13,305 nucleotides of DNA from JBDNJM01 sp041687755 (GTDB lineage: Bacteria; Planctomycetota; UBA1135; GCA-002686595). The stretch's first letter is position 1. Every line of letters starts with the position of its first letter. Under the pieces are notes generated by a model. It saw only the letters and a list, made by a program, of their open reading frames with translations, did not search any database and was not told where the DNA came from. The stretch is from contig JBDNJM010000187.1 of assembly GCA_041687755.1 (NCBI GenBank), positions 1 to 13,305 of the forward strand, in the 5' to 3' direction. Made by a program: the position numbers and the translations under genes. Of this stretch, positions 7,595 through 13,305 are shown in pieces.

Positions 7595-8329
7595 ATGGTC
7601 AGCGAAGAATTCGGCTCGGAGGCTTCACCTGGTGAGGCCACTCTCCGGGCCGAGTGTGAGCTGGGGCAGCGGCAGCTGCGGAGGCTGATGAAGGGCGACG
7701 GGGCGCGTGAGGAGCTGCCATCGGGGCGGGCTTGGATGAAGCGGGCCTCGAAATTCGCGGGTCCGCAGGAGCTGCTGGATGCGCTGCGGGAGGGCGAGCT
7801 GTTGCCGCTCGGGAACGTGTGCTGCCAGATTCTGCTCGAGGGGCAGCTCTTGATGGCGCCCGAGCGGGCGGTGCGGCGGGCGCAGGTGCAGGTTGCGGTG
7901 AAGTCGCGGCTATACCCCGGGCGAGGGGACTTCGCGGCCTGGCTCAGGGTGCGGTGCCTGGCGGGGATCTTGGACGGGCTGGATGCGGAGCTGGAGGATG
8001 AGGAGGCCGGACGGCCGGTGAGCGAGGAGCAGCGAGGGGAGTTCGCGATCTTCCGCGAGCTGTTCGGGATCGACCCGGGCAGGGCGCGGGCGGTGATGTT
8101 GCGGTTCGCGGCGTTGCCGGAGCTGCCGCGGCGCCTCGTGTTCGAGATCGTGGCGCGGGGGCGGGCGTTGACGGCGGTCGCGAGCGAGGTCGGCGTCAGC
8201 GTGGAGGAGACCGAGCGGGAGTTCGGGGGTGCGCTGGCGCGGATCGGTGTTCGGGGTACGGCGCCCGCGCCGTTCAAGGCTCCGTGGCGCGAGAGACTGG
8301 ACCAGATGATGTTCGAGGGGGAGATCTGA
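7595..8329 (+). CDS. probable divergent sigma-70/ECF-like transcription factor
   Basis: 244 residues from the ATG at 7595; a TTG at 7559 would add 12 residues of no obvious quality. The C-terminal part (about 173-217) follows the sigma region 4 pattern: LPELPRRLVFEIVARGRAL, then TAVASEVGVSVEETEREF and GALARIG. These line up with the LPxxxRxVxxL...L..IA..LG.S...V......AL..L layout of ECF sigma factors, which bind -35 elements. Around 113-135, FAAWLRVRCLAGILDGLD resembles the end of a sigma region 2. The first ~100 residues are helical and not recognised. Region 2 is weak, so a sigma-like regulator that no longer binds core polymerase is possible. It is the first gene of a four-gene operon; the next gene starts 1 nt after its stop. 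No anti-sigma gene with a zinc motif follows. Coding status is firm, function moderate. Confidence 0.8.
   Translation: MVSEEFGSEASPGEATLRAECELGQRQLRRLMKGDGAREELPSGRAWMKRASKFAGPQELLDALREGELLPLGNVCCQILLEGQLLMAPERAVRRAQVQVAVKSRLYPGRGDFAAWLRVRCLAGILDGLDAELEDEEAGRPVSEEQRGEFAIFRELFGIDPGRARAVMLRFAALPELPRRLVFEIVARGRALTAVASEVGVSVEETEREFGGALARIGVRGTAPAPFKAPWRERLDQMMFEGEI
8317..8323 (+). promoter_or_regulatory. Shine-Dalgarno sequence for the helical-repeat gene
   Basis: GGGGGAG lies 7 nt before the ATG at 8331 and inside the last codons of the sigma-like gene. With the 1-nt gap between the genes it supports coupled translation. It is one of only two good ribosome binding sites I can see in the window. 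Confidence 0.6.
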
Positions 8330-8330
8330 G

Positions 8331-9272
8331 ATGTCGCTGCTGGACCAGATCGATCCGAACTTGGCGCACGTGGTGGAGGAACTACGGCAAGACCCGACAT
8401 CGCTCTATTACAGGGGCGGACCGCGCTCGAAGCGCCTGGAGAGCGAGCGGCTGCGGCCCGTGTCCCGCACAACTTCGGGGAGGTTGGCAGAGGCCTACCT
8501 TTTGGAGACGTCGCGGGAAGAGTTGGCGACGTGGCTGCTGCGCGGCGTGTTTGCGGAGTGGCAGCGACTGGATCCACTGGGGTCCGCGTATCGGTGCGAG
8601 GAACAACGTCCGGCGCGGTTGGCCTGGACTCGCGATGAAATGCTCGGGAGCCGGGCGGAGATCGAAGGTTGGGGGTTGGCCGCGGGGAGCGCGCCGCCGG
8701 CGGACGATGCGCGGCGCGGGCTGGGGTTGCTCGACACTCTGGGGCGGGGGAAGGGGGATCTTCAGGCGCTGCTGGAGGCGTGTGCGTTATCCCATGCCTT
8801 GGCTCCGCTGCCAGAGGCGGGGTTGTTCGCGGCTCAGGTCTTGGTGGCGTGTCGCGAGTGGGGGCAGGCGTTGGAGGTCGCGGCCGGTGTGGAGGCTCGG
8901 GAGGGGCGGCCGGACCTTCAACGAAGCAAGTTCACGTGGATGGGCCTCGCGGCGTGGCGTCGCGGGAACCTGGGGCTCGCCGAGCGGTGCTTCCTCGACG
9001 CGCGTCTGGCTGACGACAGTCCAAAACTGCTTGCCGTTCACTACAATGTGCTCGTCGCAGAGGCGGCGGCGGGTGGGGCTCGCGAGGCCTGGGGGCGGTT
9101 TGAAGACGCGCTCGGCGCGCACTCGGCCGCTTGCACTGAGGGTGCCCGTTGCATGATTCAGTCCCTGGAGCGAGGTCATCGGGAGAACCCGCTTGGGTTG
9201 TCAGGTCTGACGCTTTCACGCCTGCTTCGCGTCGGACCTGAGTGGATCCGGCAGCTACAGTCCAACTCATGA
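8331..9272 (+). CDS. helical-repeat (TPR-like) cytoplasmic protein
   Basis: 313 residues with no signal peptide or membrane segment. The N-terminal half is polar and unrecognised (MSLLDQIDPNLAHVVEEL). The C-terminal half (about 150-290) has paired amphipathic helices with TPR-like spacing, for example AGLFAAQVLVACREWGQALE, then KFTWMGLAAWRRGNLGLAER, then AVHYNVLVAEAAAGGAREAW. TPR-like proteins usually mediate protein-protein contacts. It sits where an anti-sigma or sigma-partner gene would be expected, one base after the sigma-like gene, so it may modulate that factor (inference). Its stop overlaps the next start in ATGA (9269-9272). The ATG at 8331 is supported by the Shine-Dalgarno sequence at 8317-8323. 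Confidence 0.82.
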   Translation: MSLLDQIDPNLAHVVEELRQDPTSLYYRGGPRSKRLESERLRPVSRTTSGRLAEAYLLETSREELATWLLRGVFAEWQRLDPLGSAYRCEEQRPARLAWTRDEMLGSRAEIEGWGLAAGSAPPADDARRGLGLLDTLGRGKGDLQALLEACALSHALAPLPEAGLFAAQVLVACREWGQALEVAAGVEAREGRPDLQRSKFTWMGLAAWRRGNLGLAERCFLDARLADDSPKLLAVHYNVLVAEAAAGGAREAWGRFEDALGAHSAACTEGARCMIQSLERGHRENPLGLSGLTLSRLLRVGPEWIRQLQSNS

Positions 9273-9511
9273 AACGCACCGATTCTCTCTTTGTCGGCCT
9301 CGCGCTGGCGGCCATGTCGCACGTCGGACCGACAGACGCACTCGCACAGAGCGGAAGCGGGATCGGACCGCCATCCAAGCAGGACAAGGACAGCACGACT
9401 CCGAAACCCGGAAGTAGTGTCGGTCACGGGTCGGGCCCCCTGCCGGGAGAGGACTGGGAGAAGCCTCCGGCAACTGGGCGGACGACTGGTCCATCCGGCC
9501 CAGGCGCATGA
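9269..9511 (+). CDS. 80-residue secreted Gly/Pro/Ser-rich peptide
   Basis: The ATG at 9269 overlaps the upstream stop in ATGA. A classic signal peptide (MKRTDSLFVGLALAAMSH) ends in DALA before Q27, a good AxA-type signal peptidase site. The mature part of about 54 residues is hydrophilic and disordered-looking (GSGIGPPSKQDKDSTTPKP, GHGSGPLPGEDWEKPP). No cysteines. It ends in TGA at 9509-9511, overlapping the start of the large downstream gene, again ATGA. No family was recognised. It could be a small periplasmic partner of the downstream anchored protein. The in-frame GTG at 9242 would place the signal sequence internally and is unlikely. Confidence 0.75.
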   Translation: MKRTDSLFVGLALAAMSHVGPTDALAQSGSGIGPPSKQDKDSTTPKPGSSVGHGSGPLPGEDWEKPPATGRTTGPSGPGA

Positions 9512-12500
9512 TCAATCGCGGAGGCTCCCGGTTGGTGAGTCGATACCGGTCGTTCCTCTTGGGCTTTGGCGCGCTCCTGATGTTCGGTGCCGGCTGGCTG
9601 TGGTGGGATTTCACAGGGCCCGAGACGCATCGTGATCTGGAATTTGGAGAGGCTCTGGCCGCTGATCTGCAGGGCAGGCCGGGGAGGAAAGATGAACTGC
9701 AGGTTTCGGGCGCGGTGGATCCTGGGCAGGCTGAGGCCTCGTCTTTGGAGACGGGCGAGCCGCGCCGCGACGCGGCTGAGATAGATGCTCGTGCCCTGTT
9801 GGTCGTGAACAGCCAAGGGGCACCGATCGGCGGTGCCGAGGTGTCGCTGCATGTGATGACGAACGATGTGGTCGGGCACTTCTGGACGCCCGCGGAGTCC
9901 GCGCTGCTCGCGCACATCGAGGAGCGCACGGAACGCATCGTCGCGGAGGGTGCGTTCGGCGTCGCGCGGCCAGACGGCGGTGTGGAAGTCGAGGCGGGAG
10001 AACGGCTCGATGCTCCGGAGGGGTGGGTGCTCTGGGTGACGGCGGTCGGGTACGAGCCGGCCTTTCGGCTCGGGAGTGGTGACGAGCGCGAGTGGCCGAC
10101 GCGGGTGGAGCTGAGGCCGTGTTCCGTGTCTACGGCGCGTGTTGTGGATCCGACCGGAGGCGGGGTCGAGGGGGCTCGGGTGCGGGTTCAGGGGCGGCTG
10201 CCGGCGGTGCCCGGTGCGCCGAACGATCTCGAGCGGCTGGCGCGGCGGGCGCTCGTGCGGTCGTTGGAGACCGATACGGAAGGTCGGTGCGTCCTGCCCG
10301 GGATGGGTGGCCCGTCGTTTGCCGTGGCGACTCGGGCGAAGCAACGCTCGCGAGCCGTGCTACGCGACGGCGAGGAGGAGGTCGAGCTGAAGCTCGCCGA
10401 AACGTTCTTGCTCGAGGCCGGGCTGCGCTTCGTGGACGACACCGCCTTCAGCGAGTACGCGGTCGTGATGGTTTCGGTTCTACAAGAGGGCAAGGGCGAG
10501 ACGCTCTTGGGCGTGCTCCCGTGCCCGTCGACCGGGATGGGGGCTGAGGGAGTGGTTCTGCCCGAGGCGGGCGATCGGATCGTGGCGCGCTTGAGGTTCG
10601 GGGATTCGGAGGTGTCGATGCGGTCCGTTCCGCTGCCCAAGGCGGGCGAGACTGTACGAGTGGAGTTCGACGTGCGGGCCAGCATCCACCACTGGTTCCA
10701 GGTGTTGGAGTACGGGGACACGGAGGCGGGGATTATCGGTGCGGCGTTGCGGCTGAGTTGGACGCGCGAGGGTGAGGAGGAGTCGTGGGTGCACACGCGC
10801 ACGGCCGGGGATGGTTGGGCGCAGGTGCGGGGACTTCCAATTGGAGTTCCGGTCGTCCCAACCGTGTCGGGCGAGGGCTTGGCCTACAGGGCGTTCGATC
10901 CCCAGGGATTTGGTCCCGAGAGCCATGAGAAGGGGACGACGCTGGAGGTTGAACGCGGCGGAATTGTCCGGGCTCGTGTCATGCGCAGCGGCCAGCCGGT
11001 CAACGGGGCCTCATTCGCGGTGTGGGACGATGGTCGACCTTCTTCGCCGGAGTACTTCGTCGATCTCGAGGGCGAGAACGGTTGGCACGATCTCGCTGGG
11101 CTGCAAAGAACCCTGGGTGCGATCGTAGTGATCGACGAAGAGCACCCGCTTTGCCGGCCGGTCCGGCTCGACCATACGGACCTCGATTCCGCCACGGAGG
11201 TTGTTCTCGAGCTGGGAGAGCTGGCGCCACTCCGCGGCCGGGCCGTCGATGCGCGGACCGGGGAGCCGCGACCCGGGGCGAGCGTCTGGCTGCACGCCTT
11301 CACCTCGACCGGTGCGGCCGTCGGGGTTTCGATGGAGCCGATCAAGTGCGATTCGGAAGGGCGCTTCGAGACGACGTACCCCGAGAGCCCTACTGCAGGT
11401 GTCCACGTCTACTCAGAGTCACCCAGCCAGGCCGTGAACCACGTTGAATGCGAGTTGAGTGCTGACGGCAGCTTCGACTTCGGCGACGTACCCCTGGGGG
11501 CCGGCTTCGATCTCAAAGTCTCGCTTGAGTCGCTGGATGTGCAGACGGACTGGACCGGGTTTCATGTGCGTTCGGGAGCTCACACGGAGTCGGAGCTGCG
11601 CGCGGACTTCGACGCCGACGGGCGGGCGTCCTTGTTCGTACCGCTAGGAGGTCGGGCGGTGACGATTCACACCCCGCGTCGGACGGCTCTGGCGTTGCGG
11701 GATAAAGAAGGTGCTGATGAGGGCGTCGCCTTCGACATCGGCCTCCACGTTGAGAACAGCCTGTGGATCGAGGCGGTGAACGAGCGCGGCGAGCCGGTCG
11801 AGCTGGGCGGTTCGATCGTCATGCGTGGGATGGTGAACGGGTACTCGGTCGAGGCGATCGCCCCGATCAGCGAGAACGGAAGCCGGTTCGCCGTGCCGAG
11901 GCCGCCGATGGATCGGGTGGTGCTGCGGTGGCGGGATCCGAAAGGGGAGCGCGCCACGGCTCGCGGTCAGTTCGATCTATCGGGGGACGGGGACGTAGAG
12001 GTTCGCTGGGTCATCGCTGACGACACGACGACCGTGCGAATCGTTGACGCCCAAGGAATCTCGGTGCCGCACGTGGTGGTCAGGCTGGTGCTCGATTCGG
12101 GGGGGGGCTCCCCTGAAGTCTTCGAGACCGCCGATGAGGCGGGGATCGTGGAGCTGCCGGGCTGGGGCGGGCTGGCTCGCGCAGAAATGTTCGGGCCGGG
12201 GGGCAGCTACGCCGCCATCGAGCCTGGGTCGGGCGTTCTTGAGTCCGGGAGCCAGGTCACTTGGGTGTTTGATCCCGCACATCGTCTGGCCGTCCTGTGC
12301 GTCCACGGGGACGGCCCGGTGTCGTATCCGGAGTTGCAGCTGCGCAACGGGAAAGGGGGCGGATCGGTAGCCCTGGGAACGGGGGACGCCGGCGGCGCGT
12401 TCGAGTTCTCTGAGCTGGGCGCGGGGGACTACGTCCTGCGGGCGGACGCGGTCGGCTACTTCCCGAGGCAGGTGGCTTTGCGGCTGCCCGGGTCCGAATT

Positions 12501-12795
12501 GGAGGTTCAGCTGTCGCGCTGTGGGGCGTTGCGCGCCGTCGTCGTGGACTCGGACGCTGAGCCGGTGCGGGACGCCGAGCTGGAGTTCTGGTCGTACGAG
12601 TTCGAGGAGGGGTTCGACGAGTGGACCTCGGCAGGCCTTTTGCCACGCCGCGTGCCGCGGACGGGCGCGGACGGAGGCTTCCGGTTCGAGCGGTTGCCAG
12701 CGGGTTCGGGAGCCGTGCGCGTGAAGGGTGGGGAGTGGGCAGGGTGCGAGGTTCCTTCGGGAGCCGAGGGGTCGGTGAGGCTGGTCTTAGACTGA
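9508..12795 (+). CDS. large N-terminally anchored protein with carboxypeptidase-regulatory-like repeats
   Basis: 1095 residues from the ATG at 9508 (ATGA overlap with the previous stop; a GTG at 9535 is the alternative). A basic N-tail (R4, R8, R12, R14) and a hydrophobic segment at about 15-35 (SFLLGFGALLMFGAGWLWW) predict a single N-terminal anchor with the rest outside. An acidic linker is followed by repeated Ig-like beta-sandwich units of the carboxypeptidase-regulatory (transthyretin-like) type. Clear examples: about 208-290 (RVVDPTGGGVEGARVRV, then TDTEGRCVLPGM), about 575-650 (LRGRAVDARTGEPRPGASVW, then SEGRFETTYPE), about 927-1000 (GGAFEFSELGAGDYVLRADA, GYFP) and about 1007-1095 (GALRAVVVDSDAEPV, TGADGGFRFERLPAG). 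Each has a V.D..G.P..GA.V start and an xxxxG.F.F..L..G turn. No peptidase catalytic domain is seen. Such arrays are structural or adhesive modules on cell surfaces. It is the last gene of the sigma-led operon. Confidence 0.88.
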   Translation: MINRGGSRLVSRYRSFLLGFGALLMFGAGWLWWDFTGPETHRDLEFGEALAADLQGRPGRKDELQVSGAVDPGQAEASSLETGEPRRDAAEIDARALLVVNSQGAPIGGAEVSLHVMTNDVVGHFWTPAESALLAHIEERTERIVAEGAFGVARPDGGVEVEAGERLDAPEGWVLWVTAVGYEPAFRLGSGDEREWPTRVELRPCSVSTARVVDPTGGGVEGARVRVQGRLPAVPGAPNDLERLARRALVRSLETDTEGRCVLPGMGGPSFAVATRAKQRSRAVLRDGEEEVELKLAETFLLEAGLRFVDDTAFSEYAVVMVSVLQEGKGETLLGVLPCPSTGMGAEGVVLPEAGDRIVARLRFGDSEVSMRSVPLPKAGETVRVEFDVRASIHHWFQVLEYGDTEAGIIGAALRLSWTREGEEESWVHTRTAGDGWAQVRGLPIGVPVVPTVSGEGLAYRAFDPQGFGPESHEKGTTLEVERGGIVRARVMRSGQPVNGASFAVWDDGRPSSPEYFVDLEGENGWHDLAGLQRTLGAIVVIDEEHPLCRPVRLDHTDLDSATEVVLELGELAPLRGRAVDARTGEPRPGASVWLHAFTSTGAAVGVSMEPIKCDSEGRFETTYPESPTAGVHVYSESPSQAVNHVECELSADGSFDFGDVPLGAGFDLKVSLESLDVQTDWTGFHVRSGAHTESELRADFDADGRASLFVPLGGRAVTIHTPRRTALALRDKEGADEGVAFDIGLHVENSLWIEAVNERGEPVELGGSIVMRGMVNGYSVEAIAPISENGSRFAVPRPPMDRVVLRWRDPKGERATARGQFDLSGDGDVEVRWVIADDTTTVRIVDAQGISVPHVVVRLVLDSGGGSPEVFETADEAGIVELPGWGGLARAEMFGPGGSYAAIEPGSGVLESGSQVTWVFDPAHRLAVLCVHGDGPVSYPELQLRNGKGGGSVALGTGDAGGAFEFSELGAGDYVLRADAVGYFPRQVALRLPGSELEVQLSRCGALRAVVVDSDAEPVRDAELEFWSYEFEEGFDEWTSAGLLPRRVPRTGADGGFRFERLPAGSGAVRVKGGEWAGCEVPSGAEGSVRLVLD

Positions 12796-12873
12796 GGTCT
12801 AGATGTCTGCGTCACGAGTCTCGACTGCCGAACGCTGAGCCCATCTGGCGCCACATCTGATCGCGAAAGCCCT
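12796..12873. other. short non-coding stretch before the transposase fragment
   Basis: Between the stop of the large protein and the first recognisable transposase codons I see no gene, no strong hairpin and no inverted repeat that would mark the IS3 end. The IS fragment boundary is therefore approximate. Confidence 0.4.
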
Positions 12874-13011
12874 GGCGTCGAGGAGGTGCGACCCGCGCTC
12901 CACGACCATATCGAGGTCTTCTACAACCGGAAACGGCTTCACTCGTCCCTCGGCTACCGGACACCGGCGGAGATCGACCAGGACACCGCCAGTGACGGCG
13001 ACGCGGCCTGA
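12874..13011 (+). pseudogene. 3' fragment of an IS3-family transposase (orfB)
   Basis: The frame ending in TGA at 13009-13011 reads EEVRPALHDHIEVFYNRKRL followed by HSSLGYRTPAEI. This is the highly characteristic C-terminus of IS3-family OrfB integrases (Y/HIEVFYNRxRxHSxLGYxSPAE). Only about 45 codons remain; the DDE catalytic residues, which lie further upstream in the family, are gone, and no start exists for this piece. The fragment points away from the upstream operon and lies 78 nt after its last stop, so it marks an old insertion whose body was deleted. Identification of the tail is firm. Confidence 0.9.
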
Positions 13012-13089
13012 TCGCTCTTAGAGCATCTCCGCAATCCACGGGTCTCCCTCCTCCCGGTGGCTTTGCCTCCGGACCGCCGCGCTACGCCT

Positions 13090-13110
13090 CAGCCTGCTGA
13101 GGGCAGGCTG
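13090..13110 (+). terminator. perfect 8-bp hairpin next to the IS21-like end
   Basis: CAGCCTGC and GCAGGCTG form a perfect 8-bp stem with a five-base loop (TGAGG). Only TT follows, so it is a weak candidate terminator for transcription from the left. Its last two bases coincide with the proposed TG start of the IS21-like element. Hairpins of this kind are used as insertion sites by some elements, which is the other possible meaning. Confidence 0.4.
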
Positions 13111-13115
13111 TTGAC

Positions 13116-13159
13116 GGTCACCTGAAAAAGGACCCCGCGGACAGCTGAAATGGGGCCCC
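13116..13159 (+). repeat. two imperfect 21-bp direct repeats (IS21-type terminal motif)
   Basis: Copies at 13116-13136 (GGTCACCTGAAAAAGG then ACCCC) and 13139-13159 (GGACAGCTGAAATGGG then GCCCC) are spaced 23 nt start to start. They match at 16 of 21 positions. Spacing of about two helical turns and the CTGAAA core fit the multiple transposase-binding repeats of IS21-family ends. Confidence 0.65.
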
Positions 13160-13254
13160 CAGGCAGAGCCCCCTACGCGGGGCCGGGCTCGGCCACGAAG
13201 AGGCCCTCCAAGCGGCAGACTGGCAGGCATTACCACACACATGCCGGCGCCGCA

Positions 13255-13261
13255 GAGGAGG
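13255..13261 (+). promoter_or_regulatory. Shine-Dalgarno sequence for the istA-like start
   Basis: GAGGAGG lies 9 nt before the GTG at 13271. It decides for that GTG over the in-frame ATG at 13241. Confidence 0.5.
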
Positions 13262-13270
13262 GCCAAAGAG

Positions 13271-13305
13271 GTGATCAGAGTGTCAACCCGAGCCGAAATT
13301 CGCCA
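13271..13305 (+). CDS. istA: 5' end of an IstA-like transposase (partial)
   Basis: GTG ATC AGA GTG TCA begins a frame that reads MIRVSTRAEIR before the window ends. Many IS21 IstA proteins start with a comparable segment (MIRVxxxAEIRRL) leading into a helix-turn-helix. The good ribosome binding site and the terminal repeats just upstream support this. Only 11 full codons are visible, so the call depends mainly on context. Confidence 0.45.
   Translation, partial: MIRVSTRAEIR

Larger units (their letters stand above)
13109..13305 (+). mobile_element. left end of an IS21-family insertion sequence (runs off the window)
   Basis: The sequence from TG at 13109 looks like an IS21-type left terminus: TGTTGACGGTCACCTGAAAA, then a second copy of the terminal motif. 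IS21 elements begin with TG and carry several imperfect repeats near each end, bound by the IstA transposase. Here two 21-bp direct copies (13116-13136 and 13139-13159) share CTGAAA and GG.CCCC and match at 16 of 21 positions. About 110 nt later a Shine-Dalgarno sequence and a start codon lead into an IstA-like N-terminus. Only the left end is visible, so completeness cannot be judged. Confidence 0.58.

Noticed and set aside
7588..8577. 329-codon minus-strand open frame
   Set aside because: Ser/Pro/Ala/Arg-rich shadow of the sigma-like gene; it contradicts the well-spaced plus-strand operon.
13018..13266. 82-codon minus-strand open frame across the IS boundary
   Set aside because: Low-complexity translation, crosses the IS21-like terminal repeats, and matches nothing recognisable.
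1..13305. CRISPR array, tRNA or rRNA genes
   Set aside because: No regularly spaced repeats, cloverleaf-like segments or conserved rRNA motifs were seen on either strand.

Overview
The window is GC-rich (about 70% by eye) bacterial DNA with G/C-biased third codon positions, GTG starts and mostly weak or absent Shine-Dalgarno sequences. It carries a sigma-like factor gene upstream of a very large exported protein with carboxypeptidase-regulatory-like beta-sandwich repeats. That combination suggests a Planctomycetota genome. A large myxobacterium-like Gram-negative is the main alternative. The assignment is an inference from style; there is no rRNA or other marker gene.

Layout. (1) Positions 1-410 hold the 3' end of an unrecognised plus-strand gene whose reading frame appears broken. 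(2) Positions 458-5412 hold a two-gene plus-strand module. The first gene is an alpha-helical protein resembling the C-terminal part of bacterial SWIM zinc-finger proteins, with an apparent frameshift at a seven-G run (1864-1870). The second is an intact SWI2/SNF2 ATPase with its own N-terminal SWIM zinc finger. (3) Positions 5659-6918 hold two minus-strand genes, 9 nt apart, for small exported or membrane-anchored proteins of unknown function. They converge on the SNF2 gene. (4) Positions 7092-7475 hold a decayed minus-strand hipA-type toxin-kinase gene, recognisable at both ends but with a large internal deletion, a nonsense codon and no 3' end. (5) Positions 7595-12795 hold a tight four-gene plus-strand operon: a sigma-70-like protein, a helical-repeat protein, an 80-residue secreted peptide and a 1095-residue N-terminally anchored beta-sandwich protein. 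Consecutive genes are separated by 1 nt or overlap in ATGA. (6) Positions 12796-13305 are mobile-element debris: the last ~45 codons of an IS3-family transposase, then what looks like the left end of an IS21-family element, with terminal repeats and the first codons of istA running off the window.

The SNF2/SWIM pair probably acts on DNA or nucleoprotein with the helical protein as partner. The four-gene operon looks like a regulatory and cell-surface unit, in which a sigma-like factor is co-transcribed with an exported structural or adhesive protein. Nothing clearly amounts to a new biological system. The least ordinary items are the divided SWIM/solenoid/SNF2 arrangement with its G-run frameshift, the hipA relic, and the compact sigma-to-surface-protein operon.
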